Below, one piece after another: positions 1 to 11,457 of a DNA stretch of 64,000 bases. A program made the translations under genes and the position numbers. Source of the DNA: Adiantum capillus-veneris. Its lineage: Eukaryota; Streptophyta; Polypodiopsida; Polypodiales; Pteridaceae. Numbering within the stretch: the first letter of the stretch is position 1; every line of letters begins with the position of its first letter. The DNA lies in the NCBI GenBank assembly GCA_014529385.2, contig CM043946.1:21134577-21198576 (forward strand), given 5' to 3'. The notes under the pieces were generated by a model. It searched no databases. It had not been told where the DNA came from and was given only the letters and a program-made list of their open reading frames with translations.

Positions 1-74
1 GGCTTTGCTATAACAACATCTCAGAATTGAAAAAACTATCAAAACTTTTTGTTTTTGTTACCGACTTGAAGGCA

Positions 75-893
75 ATGTCGGACAAAACTCGCAAGGGTGG
101 AAAATCCACACTCCTCATGGAGAATGATACAAAATCTCCAAGAAATTTGGATGCTAATCCAACCACATCGTCTACAACAACCGAAGCAATGATCATGGCT
201 TACTTGGTCTCATTACAAGAAACCGTCAACAAGCAAGGTGAAGAGTTGCGCACACTTGCAATGGAGAATGGCACATTAAGAGTTCTTGTTGTGGAGAATG
301 AGCACCTCAAGAAGGTTCTTGAAATGCAAACAACATGCTTGATGCATCTTGAAAATGAAGTTCAAGAATTTAACCGCTCTCTTGGTGACATGAATGTATT
401 GAAAGAGAAAACGATAGATACAATACGACATGATGTATGTGAGATGAGAAATGCATCCAAATCATGGGCTGATATATGTAAGGATAATGTGGTTTCTACA
501 TCTCCTATCACGCAAGCCGTTGTCCAAGCAAAGAATGTAGAGAATATGGACACTCAAGAATTGCAAGAACAACAAAAATGCTCCAAGAACATCGTCATTC
601 GTGGAATCAAGGAGAAAAGCATGGAAACACCCCAATCTCTTGCAGTTGCTATTGAAGAGTTTTTTGCTACATACTTTGGCATGTATGGAATCATGGCTTA
701 TGGTGTATATCGAGTTGGAAAACAAGGAGTCCCTCGCTCGAGAGAAAAATCTATTGTATGTACCATGGCTGATGAGGTAAAGAGAAAGATCATCTTTGAT
801 AATAGTTGGATCTACCTCAAAGGAATGGGTTGTAATGTATATGAGGATAGCATTCTTATGCAACAAAATGTACGTCACAAAGCATATGAATAA
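75..893 (+). CDS. LINE ORF1-like coiled-coil RNA-binding protein
   Basis: An open frame of about 272 codons starts at the ATG at 75; the frame is open further upstream but with no earlier ATG. Residues near 50-115 are heptad-like and Glu/Leu rich, as expected for the trimerising coiled coil of L1-type ORF1 proteins. The C-terminal third (CSKNIVIRG, then YRVGKQG and a terminal NVRHKAYE) has the layout of the ORF1 RRM/C-terminal RNA-binding region. The frame is intact, unlike the downstream ORF2 on the same strand, which begins about 80 bp later. The likely role is binding LINE RNA as a chaperone. The alternative is an unrelated coiled-coil protein; position directly before an APE endonuclease favours LINE ORF1. 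Confidence 0.6.
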   Translation: MSDKTRKGGKSTLLMENDTKSPRNLDANPTTSSTTTEAMIMAYLVSLQETVNKQGEELRTLAMENGTLRVLVVENEHLKKVLEMQTTCLMHLENEVQEFNRSLGDMNVLKEKTIDTIRHDVCEMRNASKSWADICKDNVVSTSPITQAVVQAKNVENMDTQELQEQQKCSKNIVIRGIKEKSMETPQSLAVAIEEFFATYFGMYGIMAYGVYRVGKQGVPRSREKSIVCTMADEVKRKIIFDNSWIYLKGMGCNVYEDSILMQQNVRHKAYE

Positions 894-973
894 AGAATCA
901 AGAAGGTTAAGGTTCCATCTCAAGAAGAAAAGTCACTTGAGGAGGATGCGAGTCACTCGACAAATAGGGACAC

Positions 974-2883
974 ATGATCTATGAGACCAACTCACGCTTG
1001 CAAATAAGCTTTCGAAATTGTAACGTGTATCCATGGAATGCGGGAATTGGCATTGGTGAGCTTACCAATGACTCCAATGTGATACTTCTTGTCGAAACAT
1101 GGGATCATGATGCACAAAAAATTCTTGGATTTAACAAATACAATGTGCATTCTTTGATGTAGGCCAAAAATGCAAAGCAACATAGAGGCCGAAAAGGATT
1201 TGAAAGATGTTTCCATTGTGAAAGAAGATAAGTATAAATGATTTTTATGGCTGAAAATCAGCCCACCAAATGTTTAAGTCATGTTTGTGGCTAGCTGCTA
1301 CATTCCTCACTATGACTCCAAATTTTATGCTCACTTGGATATGGATAGAGATCAGCCCTTTGTTGAACTAGAGGAAGGCATTGCTCATTACAAGGAACAG
1401 GGTGAAGTCATTGTCTTTGGAGACATGAATGCTCGCACAAATACGTTACAACACGACACACAACAAGTCGACATGCCACATGTATCAAGAAGAATGGATG
1501 ACTCATACATGTATATTCAAAGTTCTAATGATGCAAAAGAATTGGATCACTATGGGAAGTCACTTCTACATATGTGCAATAGTACCAGAATGCTGATTGA
1601 AAATGGTGTATCTCTATGGCAAGGCACCAATGACTTTACATGTAGAAAGCACAATGGTGATAGCGTGATTGATTATATGTTGTCTTCGGAAGCCACTCTA
1701 GAATGCATAAAAATATTTACACTTGGAGATTGGAATCCAGAATCGGATCATAGGATGTTATGTAGTGACCTCAAGTGTGGTGAAAGGCCCAAGCATGTAG
1801 CCTCCAACCATGATGTGAATCATTTGTACCTACGTCTAGACTTCAAACAAGCACTTATATATGCTAATATGGTGGACCAAATGTTAAGCATGATAGAGCA
1901 TCAAGAGAGCCCAACATTAGAATGCAAGTAGAAAGTTTTCAAAGAAGTAATTTGCTCTTGTGCGAAGGAATTCTTTTTGGTGAAACACATGTCTTGCAAA
2001 AGGTCTAAGAAGGGTAGCACCAAGAAGAAATGGTTTGACATGGAATGTAGTGAAGCCCAAAAACTTGCTAAGGTTCGATGCAAGCAAAGACAAGGAATTT
2101 TACTTGGAACATTCACACACATACAAAGCACTTGTTTAAAAGAAGAGGAGAAGGTGGGAAGTCAAAAAAAAACTTATTTTAGCACAAGAGAAAGCACACG
2201 CACGTGGCAAGTTTTTGCAAAATCTAAAAGGCAAGCGTGTTGAGAGCTCTGGTGACTTGAGGATATGTATATGCATTGCAAGAATCTCTATGAGCAACCC
2301 AATATTGAAAAGATGGAGTATTGTAGCTCCCTTTTGTTTATGTATCCTTTCTTTACCATTGAAGATATATGTAGTGCACTTGAGAAACTTGCTACTCACA
2401 AGGTAGGGGACCTTTAAGGTGTCAAGTATGACATGATTAAATGGACAAGCAAGAAAACACGATATTGGATATGCGATATGTTTAACCTTGCACTTCAGCA
2501 TGGCATGCCTCATGATTGGAGTGTAAGTTGGATCAAATCTTTGCACAAAGGAGGAGATGTAAACAATGTGAACAACTATCACAGTATAATGGTTGGTTCT
2601 TCGATGGCATGGAGATGAAGATAAGTGAATGGGCTGAAAAGAATGGCAAACGTACGCTTGGCCAAGAAGGTTTTCAAAAGCATCATAGCACTATTGATCA
2701 CCTTGTCACTCTTTGAGTTCTTATGGAAGCGTTTTGATTGAAAGGAAAAAAGTTGTATTGTTGCTTTGTGGATCAACAATGAGCAACTTGAAGTGGTAGA
2801 TCACTTCAAGTACCTTGGCCTTGAGGTTCCATCCAATCATAAATGTAAGGATTGCGCAATGCATCACTTAGAAGCTGGAAAGT
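974..2883 (+). pseudogene. LINE ORF2 remnant: APE endonuclease plus deleted reverse transcriptase
   Basis: This is a broken non-LTR retrotransposon ORF2 spread over several frames. The endonuclease lies at about 1000-1790: the LLVETWDHD block, then FGDMNART and a terminal SVIDYML...SDHRML, the Asn/Asp/His signature of the exonuclease-endonuclease-phosphatase fold. Pieces of RT follow near 2500-2720 (SLHKGGDVNNVNNY and GFQKHHSTIDHLVTL). At 2740-2770 the motif-A-like KKLYCCFVD jumps directly to a post-RT block EVVDHFKYLGLEVPS, so the catalytic FADD region is missing. The match fades at about 2883, where antisense gypsy sequence begins. Several stops and frameshifts make it non-functional. Confidence 0.7.
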
Positions 2884-3990
2884 GACATAGCGTTGTAATG
2901 TGGCCGGAGAGTTGGTGAGACCAAAAGGTATCAATCTGTAAGTATAACATCCACATGGTGCTATAAAGGTTGTCTTTTTCTGGTCTTCCTGCATAGCCAT
3001 CACATACTATGTAGCACTTGCTACCTACTACCTTGTTGAGAATCTCATCTTGGAATGGGAGGGGAAAATTATCCCTCTTTGTTGCTACAATGAGAGGTTT
3101 GTAGTCTACACAAACTCTTCACTTACCGTTCTTCTTTGGCGTGACCACCACTGGAGAGACCCACTCTGAGTCTAAGATGGGGTAAATGAAACCTTTCTGC
3201 ACCACAAATTCCTTACCTCTTTGAGAAATTCCTCTTGCTGAATTACCCCAAGCCTTATGAGCTTTTGCACTACAAGCTTACTTCTTTCCTTAAGTCTTAT
3301 GTGGTGTTGCACCACTTTGAAGCCTATGATCTTGTCGTAACTATGAACAAAAAGCGTGGTGAAGTTACCCAACATACTCTTCTCTTTATTCACTAGGTAA
3401 CTCATAGGATAGAATCCAATGTAGCTTAATTGTGTCCACCAAGGGTTCCGTACCTGATGGTCTCTCTTGGTTCTCTGGTGGTGCTTCAGATTGTGTCATT
3501 ATTTATGAATCTCTCAGGATGACTCCCAGTACTTTGATGCTATTGTTGATCTCTTTAGCTGTTCTCGTCTCTTCTTCCGAGATGGTCAAAGATTCACTGG
3601 TAAATTCATCTTCCGATGCCTCCAAGATCATGTTGCATTGCTTTCGAGTCTTCATGTCATAGAATATGGGCTTTCCCTTACCATTCTTCATCTAGACCAT
3701 CCCAGTACTCCAGTCTTGATTAGCCATGGTCTTCTGAGAATGATAGGGTATCCCTCCCCTTTGTGTGGCATGACAAAAGTGTCTATCTCCACTTTTCTGT
3801 TGAATTCCTTCACCTTGACTGCATTCACAGTGCCTACACACTACACTTTGATGTTATTTACCATTTTAGCTCAGCAAGGTGCTGGCCTACTTACTTCTAG
3901 CCTAGATGGTGCATCATTTTCTCACTCATGATGCATATTTGTGTGCCACTATCTATGTAGTGATAGCCGTTTTTTGGCTTTCTGTGATTG
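2870..3990 (-). pseudogene. Ty3/gypsy protease and reverse transcriptase fragment
   Basis: Read on the minus strand, an aspartic protease comes first. Its active site DSG is at 3953-3945 (YIDSGTQICIM), followed by VKVKEFNRKVEIDTF and a GEGYPIIL block. RT follows: QHHIRLKERSKLVVQKL and GVIQQEEFLKEV near 3340-3210, a VDYKPL-like stretch near 3100, then KKTTFIAPCGCYTYRLIPFGLTN at 2990-2920, the gypsy RT block ahead of the YxDD box. The sequence ends at about 2880 before the catalytic YxDD, where it abuts the LINE. Multiple stops show it is dead. It is the pol continuation of the gag remnant at 6.5-9.5 kb, separated from it by the non-coding block at 4.1-6.46 kb. Confidence 0.72.
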
Positions 3991-4109
3991 CCATAGTGAG
4001 TTATGTCCCCCTATCAAATCACTCAAACACTGTGGTTACCCTCACCCTTTCACTGTATATAGGTGCGTGTGAGTTAGGGGACTTTTCTCATATCTCCTTA
4101 CTGAAATAA

Positions 4110-6460
4110 AAAACCCTCAATTAGCTAGGTATTGGGCTAGTTGAGCCAAAAATATAAAAAATATAAGTATATTATGGCCCATGCGTATGTAAATATTTCT
4201 TTGTATATAGGGCCTAAATAAAAGATTTTTTCATAATTATTTTGGTATTTATTTAAATATTTTTACCTAGGTGTGTGTTATTTATGCTCTGTACATTGCC
4301 TCACCATTACCACAATTTTTCTTACCATTTTTCATACTCTTTATTCCATATAGAAATATTTTCATGTAAGCTTCTCTTATATTTGGTGTAACTCCACCCC
4401 AACAAAAATCCAAAAAAACTAGTTTTATTTATGTGTATATTTTTTCACTATTGTGATTTTTCCCTTCCTACATCTATTTTTTTTTTCTAAAAAATTAGAA
4501 CACCAAAAATATTTATATTTTTATGATAGCCTCATAATGAGAGAGATTTCTTTTGACCCCTTTATATTTTTTCCACTTATATTATTTATATTTGACATGT
4601 ACATATTTTTTAGACCCCTCAATATTTGATTTTCTTAGATGTACTATTCACTTATATCATGATCTCAACAATATCTTCAATTATAGACCTACCAAATAAG
4701 GTCAAGGGTAGGTGGCATGCATACATGCACTATGGAGGGCTCACTCTTGGAGGTATTCAAAAGAATCATCCAAAGGACCCCACAAGGACCTTGTGCAGTG
4801 GAAAAAAACGATCGGTTTTGCTGAATTTTTAAAGTTCACTTGCTCTCTAAATTTGAAAAGGTGATACAAACAAAGGTTGTAGCTCGTGGGCTGAACTTTT
4901 GCCTCAAATTTTTTCATATTTTTTTGAGCTACGAGCTGTGAGCTATGATTTTATTAGTGGACCCCAGTTTTCCCATGCTATGCAGCCACACTCTCTCTTC
5001 CACTTTATCATTTTCCTCTTTCACACACACTTCTCCACTCATCATCCCAACCTCTCTCGCCACTCCTCTCTGCACCCTACTCACCTTCTCCTCAACCTTG
5101 AAGAATAAGAGAAACCATGGTGAACTCATACCTCCCACACACAATTCCATTCTAAAATTGACCACCTAGTCTCATTTTTCCTCCTCCAAATTACCCATAT
5201 CTATAAAAAAAACAACAAAATTCAGCCTCTTCTCTTAAAAGACAGCATCATGGTGGTTGATTACTCAGCTTCAATTACCTTGTCTCTCAAGGAAGGTCAA
5301 GAGTGGAGAAAAAATGTATCGTCAAAGCTAGTGGACCGTCAACAAGCGTCAAAATTGGCCCTACTCAAGACACTTGGAGCATCAACCTTGTAAGAAATCC
5401 ACCTTTTCTTACCTCTTAAGAGTTTTTCTTCCTTATTTGTATCCTACATGGATACTCCCATTGTAAATATCCAATTCCATTTGTAAATTAATACTAACTC
5501 TACTAACACTAACCCACTATGAAAAGTCCTATCACCTCCATTTCTCTCCTCTCTCTTTCCCCACCAACTTCTTGATAATTCCAAGCAAAAGAAATTAGAT
5601 AAATTGCTGAAAATCTAACCCAACCATGGTTAGAGGAGTAACCCTAGCCTTCAAAATTGCTATAAAAGGAGGGTGTAGCTAGCACAAAAAGGGGGGAGAA
5701 GAAAGAGCACTATGTTATACCTTGAGAAGCCAAGCTCAACCTCTTGAGAAGGAGCTCTTGAGTGGAATCTCATTGGCATTAGGCATATGTATGTGTTGTA
5801 TTAGCGGTGATTAGCAAGGGAACTCTATGCCATTGTAAGAGAGAGTGATCATTAAATTGAGAGTAGGAAATCTATCATTTCTCCTACTAGAGTAAGCCCA
5901 ACATTTGCTGAATCAAGGAGGGTGAATTTGGACTAAGCATGGATACCTTGTCTCCCTTCCAACGTGAAGTCATGGACAATAATGATGTGTAAGTGTCTTG
6001 GTGTTTTATTTAAGTTCTTGATAGCTTGTCTCCGGGTATTGTTATCAATTTAGCCATAAATCCCACATGCTGTAAGAGGGCGACAGGGTGGAGAGGACTC
6101 CCCTGGCCTTAAGACAGTGATTGGGGTGGATTTTTTCTTGTGATGTGTTGTGGTGTAATTTACTCAGGCTATGTTTAACAAATACTAATCTCACTTTGAT
6201 TGGTCATGACAGATTTGTAAGAAGGCATTAGTGCAACAAGCACCCCGTTCCCCCTTCTCTCTCTTTCTTACACATATATATTTATGTTTGCTTGATCATT
6301 AACAATACACTTCAAAGCATCCCGAGCACCATCTCTCTCTCTCTCTCTCTCTCTCGTGTTTTAGTGTGTGAGAGTGTTCCATTGGTGTTAGGGTTAGTGT
6401 AAATTCCTTGCTTGTTTGTGGGTTGCTCTAACGATTCTCCTCTTTTGCGTCCTAGTTCAC
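4110..6460. other. Non-coding block splitting gag from protease; promoter-like features
   Basis: No supported gene. The first 500 bases are very AT rich. A TATA-like TATAAAAGG lies at 5661-5669 on the plus strand, followed by a leader-like stretch and a (CT)n run at 6331-6355. Because gag sequence (minus strand) lies on its right and protease sequence on its left, this block probably inserted into the gypsy element; an LTR or other non-autonomous insertion is the simplest reading. No TSD or terminal repeat could be fixed by eye. Confidence 0.4.
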
Positions 6461-6463
6461 TTT

Positions 6464-8146
6464 TCAACTAGGTGGTGCCCCTTGTGTAGTTGGGATTTGG
6501 CTGTGGGTTTGTTGTTTTGGTTTGTGTTGTGTTGTGCCCCAGCCCCATTGAGTAGCACGGGAGCCTTGAAGGGTGTCTAGAGGTTGCTCTTCTTGTTGCC
6601 CGCCCTGGACCGCCTCAGTAGATGTATGAGATGTATTGCCCCTTGATGTGGGCATCCATGATATGTATAATGTCATCTAGATTGCTCCTAGAGATAGCCC
6701 CAGCTATCCTTGGTCTTGACTTTCTAGTACTTATTATCTTTGTCCACTGTCTCCTCATCCTTGGTGCAAGATGGTGTAATTGGGGCCAGGTTACTTTTGG
6801 ACCCTACATCAAAACATCTTGAACTAGGTATTATGGTTTATCATACTCACCTAGCAAAAAATCCAAGATGTCGATCTTCCGTTGAGGCTTGGACACGTGC
6901 TTGCGAGACTCTCCTTTTCCTTTCATCTTTTCCTCCCTTTGAGAGGCCTCTTCGTGCCTAGCATGCTTCACTCCCATCGCATCTACTTCTTCTACTTTTC
7001 CTTTTCCTTTGTCCTTCTCTTTGACAAGCTCTTCCACCTTCGCCTTTCCTTTAGCTTCAAGACTAATGACACTTACTGCTTGGATTCCAGTAGGTAGTGG
7101 AGGTAGGGGTGGAATGAGAGGTTGTGGTGGTGGTTGTGGTTGTATGGGTGGTTGAAGGATTTGGACCGGTGGAATCGGCTTTGTTTGCCTAGGTGGTGGT
7201 GGCTTCGCCCTTGGAGGAGAAATCTGATTCTATCTTACCCCTCTATTGAAGTTTTGCCTTCTTGGATGAGGACAATAGTACATGCCATGGCCGTCCTCTC
7301 CACAATTGTATCAATGGTAGTCCTGATTCTGTCTTTGCTGCCCTCTTCCTTGCTCTGGATTTTTGGCACGTGCATGCCCTTATTGCACCAAATGTACTAA
7401 AAGATTTTCTAATTGGTTGGTGATTTGGTTACACATGTCTTGTTGATCTTCAATCGGTTCTTGTAACTAATTCCTCAGGACAGCTACTGCAGGTGCAGCT
7501 AGGTGTGGTCGGGCCCTATTTGATTCCTCTTCCTTGGTAGTCGCGGCTTGTAGACGCAATCTCGTATCTTTAAGGCGAGCTACTTCAACTACTACGCCAT
7601 ACATGGGAAGAAACCTTCCCTTCATCTTCTTGTTAATAATGTCCATAAAGGAGCCACAAACCGGTCTTTCTTTAGGAAATCCGGTGCCCTTTGCCCTCCC
7701 TTAGCAATGCAACCCATCATCCCCATAGGTCCACAAACTTTCATTTGTATGCTATATATTTAGCCATGCCTCCTTGCTTCAACTCCATCAGAAATTGCTA
7801 CAATTTTTTTGATTTGGTGCCTTCTCCAAAGCACCTTAGAAATGTTGCTCTTAGTAGGTCCTACCTCTCCTTGGTTGCTTGCACCAAGGCATTGTACCAT
7901 GATCTTGCTTCCACTTTTATTAACAGGGAAAAAATACGCAGACGTGAAGCATCGTCATCCCTTCCTGAGACAACACATGCTAAGATTGTCAAGGAAATCC
8001 AAAGCATTTTCCCCCACCTTACCTGTGAAGGTTGGGGAGGAAACATTTTCCAAATAAGATTTTTTTTTTTAAAAAAAAAACTTTTTTTCTTAAACACAAG
8101 TAGCTTAGCAGCTTATAGCGGCTTTCTTACAAGGTTGGGTGGATAG
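6464..8146 (-). pseudogene. Ty3/gypsy gag remnant with zinc knuckle
   Basis: On the minus strand a capsid-like stretch near 7990-7700 reads KVEARSWYNALVQATKE and, in other frames, pieces such as LRATFLRCFGEG, as in retrotransposon gag domains. A CX2CX4HX4C zinc knuckle lies at 7313-7272 (YNCGEDGHGMYYC); its first Cys codon is replaced by TGA at 7313-7311. A proline-rich linker and a Lys/Glu-rich region (KEKDKGKGKVEEVD) follow at 7170-6840, and the frame runs on to about 6464. Numerous stops and shifts make it a pseudogene. It belongs with the protease/RT fragment at 2.9-4.0 kb. Confidence 0.6.
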
Positions 8147-9468
8147 ATCAAAACAAGATGAAAATTGAAACATTGAAGGAGTGATGATAATCCAACACGG
8201 GGAGAATAATGGGATTTGGGGAGCTAAGGATCTCTCCTAGCACTAGAGGACCAAATAAGAACAAAATCTTTTCTGATAGAAGATCTTCCTATCTACATAT
8301 ATATGTACATGCATGTGTTGCAAAAATAGAAATTTGTCCGTTATTCATGATTCACAGAGTGTAGAGTACTCACTTATACCCTTACCATGCCGGTGTTCAC
8401 AAGTCGGCACATCCATAGGAGGTCATCGCCCTTCATAGGCTCCACTTTCATTGCTCAACACGTATGGAGTGATGGCGATGTGTTTGACCACTCCTAGCCT
8501 TTTAGCTAGCAGGAGTTGCAAGTAGTTACCATAATTGGCTTGTTGCATAAATTTCACACCATTTAATTGTAGCTCCTCATCTTTGGCCCACTGGGTTTCA
8601 CCCGCAGTAGAGATTTTATTTAGGATGAGTTGCATGGGGAGAGAAGGAGGGCCCTCTACCACCCTTCCAAAGAAGCAAAGATAGTAGCCAAACCACTCCT
8701 CTCTAGGGAATGGGAACCTCCTTATCACCTCTGCTTCGGGGTTGTCAAAGTGAACTGGCAGCACTCGCATGCGCGTCGCAAATTGATAGGCGATCTTCTG
8801 TTGCTTTACCTTGGATGACTTTCGTTCTGGACCTGGGCACGATTCTGCTTTCTAGAGTCAAACTCAAAGTCCTCGCTTGGCCAGGTGTTTCTTCTTCCTT
8901 GGGGGTCATGTGATTTAGAATTGGCATAGCCCCCCTTTTCCCTTGGCATGAGAAGCCCCTTTGGGCCACTTAGGAGCCGAGGAGGTCATGTTATTTAGGA
9001 TTGGCCTAGCTCCCCTTTTCCCTTGGCACGAGGCTACACTTTATTTTTAGATTCCTTGGGGAAGAGAGGCTTTACTAACCTCTTAGCTTCCTTAATATGG
9101 ATGATTTCTTTGTGGTAGACGTTGATGTAGAGGATTTCCACTTCTCCTTTACTTTCTTAATGGCACTCATTTATAGAGTGCGGTGGGTGACGGCAATGAG
9201 AGCACTCTGCTACCCTCCCTTTGGTGACTCTTGATCCATGGATAGAATGAGAAATGAGAGATGGAGAACCTACTTCCTAGATGTTGATGACGGTGTATTT
9301 TGGCAGCAGCATTTTGATGAAGGCTCTAAGTGCTTCTTTAATTTCTTCCTCCTCCATTCTCCAATTTGAGAATTCATGCAGCCACTTGTCCATGGTCGAT
9401 GACGTGCATCATTTTTAGTGTTGTACACTGAAGGATTTCGAGAAGCCCTCCTCAGAGGGGGCACCAAA
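8147..9468 (-). pseudogene. 5' part of the same gypsy element; unassigned gag N-terminal frames
   Basis: On the minus strand an open frame at 8770-8423 (about 115 codons, beginning MRVLPVHFDNPEAEVI) and a shorter one at 9467-9270 lie between the LTR edge at 9469 and the gag capsid region. I recognise no domain in them. By position they are the N-terminal part of gag or a leader ORF. The 9467-9270 frame starts one base inside the LTR border, next to the sequence TTTGGTGCCCCC, which could be a primer site of unidentified tRNA. Confidence 0.35.
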
Positions 9469-9624
9469 TGACAAATGCAAGTGCAAAACGGACCCCAACA
9501 GACTCTACGCCATGCCTATTTACATAAAACTCGTAAGGAGGAATGAACAAGGGGCACCACCTAGCTTTGAGTGGCTAGGATGCGGCCAACAGTGATTCAA
9601 ATAACACTTAATCATCACATCGCA

Positions 9625-9672
<48 letters not shown>

Positions 9673-9994
9673 ATAGTGCATTCTCTAGGGAGATTTCATG
9701 TGTACGGAGATCCTACTCCTGTGCAAAGTGACCCTTGGAGTCAGTGTATGTGTATGACTTCTCTTTCAAGTGCTGACTCCCTTGATAATGACCTCTCAGT
9801 GCTCTTTTATAGGTGTAGGTTGCATTAATTTAGTATAAACTAATCAGTGTTAAGGCTAAGTTTCATTATACGTTATACAAAACACATATAATATGCCGTA
9901 TACAAGCGTATTTTACCTGACCCCATATTATACGGGTGTTTAATATGGTGACATGTCATCAAAAACTAGTAACATGTTTTTTTTCCAAATTTGT
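9469..9994 (-). repeat. LTR (5') of the minus-strand gypsy element, truncated by insertion
   Basis: On the plus strand this begins TGACAAATGC at 9469, directly where the coding remnant ends. On the minus strand it carries a TATA box, CCTATAAAAGAG (complement of 9802-9813), upstream of a (GA)n microsatellite at 9628-9671. This is the arrangement expected of U3-R-U5 for an element read leftward. The outer end is not seen because another LTR element starts at 9995. Confidence 0.5.
9628..9671. repeat. (AG)n microsatellite
   Basis: About 22 uninterrupted AG dinucleotides within the gypsy LTR. Confidence 0.95.
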
Positions 9995-10651
9995 TGTTAA
10001 CCCTCACGGTTCACGGACACCCTATCACCTACGATGGACATTGTATTATTTATTTGGTAGAGTCAGCTACCGGGCTTGTCGGTCCAATAGGAAAAGGGTA
10101 AGAGTGATCGTTGATGAGAGGCGCACTCTAACTAGAACATTCAAGGGATTAGTTGGCTAAGCATGGGCGCCCAACTGTGAATGGGGTGATCGTTGATGAG
10201 AGGAGCACTCTAACTAGAACATTCAAGGGATTAGTTGGCTAAGCATGGGCGCCCAACTGTGAATGGGGTGAGCTCATATAAAAGTCAACTAAACCTAAAA
10301 TTCACTCATTCTCTCATTTGTGCAATTGAAGACTGCTCTTGCTCCATCTCCATCTTCTTCTTCTTCATCTCCTTGTGTGTGTGTGTATGCGTGAGAGAGA
10401 GAGAGAGAGAGAGTGCGATCGAGTATTGCGGTGGCACGACGGCGGCGAGGCAATTGAGTGCGGTGTAGTGGTGTCTCCCTCTTCTTCGCGGTGAGGAATC
10501 CTCCACGAAGCAAGCGTAGAGCGGTGAGTGACACACCATCGTCATCTTTGAGCTTACTAGTTTAGGCTTGTTGTGTGCTTGGAGCCATTTGTGGCTCGCA
10601 TGCGGTGTATCGGCAAGTTCCTTGCATTGACACGTGCGACATATGCACACA
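9995..10651 (+). repeat. 5' LTR of the gag-PR element
   Basis: It pairs with 27337-27918 in direct orientation. TATAAAAG is at 10277-10284, and a (GA)n tract near 10393-10412 follows the promoter. It is longer than the 3' LTR mainly because of an 82-bp tandem duplication just upstream of the TATA box. Over the first 145 bases about nine differences from the 3' LTR are visible, all transitions. Confidence 0.9.
10104..10267 (+). repeat. 82-bp tandem duplication upstream of the LTR TATA box
   Basis: Two adjacent near-identical 82-bp units (10104-10185 and 10186-10267) start GTGATCGTTGATGAGAGG; the second ends just before the TATAAAAG. The 3' LTR at 27.4 kb has one unit only. Confidence 0.92.
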
Positions 10652-10672
10652 TTTTTGGCACCGTTGTCGGGG
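10652..10672 (+). promoter_or_regulatory. Primer binding site, tRNA-Asp-like
   Basis: TTTTTGGCACCGTTGTCGGG lies directly after the 5' LTR terminal CA. It differs at two positions from the TGGCGCCGTTGCCGGGGA motif known from Tat/Athila-type plant elements, both differences being transitions. Confidence 0.75.
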
Positions 10673-11457
10673 AATGCCATACACTAAGCTTGAATGGCAC
10701 TCTGTGCTTCTTTCCTGGTGCAATTTCAATTGTAGGAAGGGTAGGGAAGGAGTGTGTGTGTGTTGAGAAGAAGGATTTTGTGTTAATTGTGTATTTTTTT
10801 TGTTAATGGAGTTTTCAAAGGTACTGTGTTTGTTCTCTGTGTATTAAGGTTGTTAGTTTTCTTTGTTAATGGAGTTTTCAAAGGTACTGTGTTTATTCTC
10901 TGTGTATTAAGGTTGTTAGTTTTCTGTGTATAGTAAGTAGGAAGTACATCTATGAGAGCTAATAGAGTGTGTTAGTGTGTAACAATAGGTGTATTAGTTA
11001 GAAGTAGGTAGATAGAGTGTGTGTGTGCTCTCGCGCAGGCCACGGCGACCTTATCCTTATAAAAAAATTTAAAAATTAAAAAAATATATATATATTAAAA
11101 ATCTAAAAAAATTTAAAAATTAAAAAAATTCAAAGGTAGGACCGTGTATCTCCCAGACCCAAGCCCAAGCTCACGCTCAGGCCTACGCCTCAGTCGCCTT
11201 TTAAAATTACAAATTTTAGCTTCACACGTAGCTAAAAATCGATTTTTTGAGGACCAACGGAACTTCAGATGCCCAAAAATTGTGCTGTAAAGCACACAGC
11301 AACGCTCTAAGTGATACGCTCGTTTTGAGCTATTACACACTTTAATCAAAAAAATCAAACATTAAAAACCATTAAAAAAACATCAAAAACGTAAAAAACA
11401 CGAGTGAAACCGGACGCTTAAAAAAGGTAAGCTGTTAACCTTCGAGGTTATTCGCCG
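10673..11457 (+). other. Untranslated leader of the gag-PR element
   Basis: No gene supported. It contains a tandem repeat of about 63 bp (10799-10924, TTGTTAATGGAGTTTTC units), GT-rich stretches, and an A-rich region at 11060-11135. This is the space between primer site and gag. Confidence 0.6.

Noticed and set aside
4899-5169. Open frames at about 5 kb on both strands
   Set aside because: Ser/His/Thr-rich translations of CT-rich sequence without domains; no consistent codon pattern.
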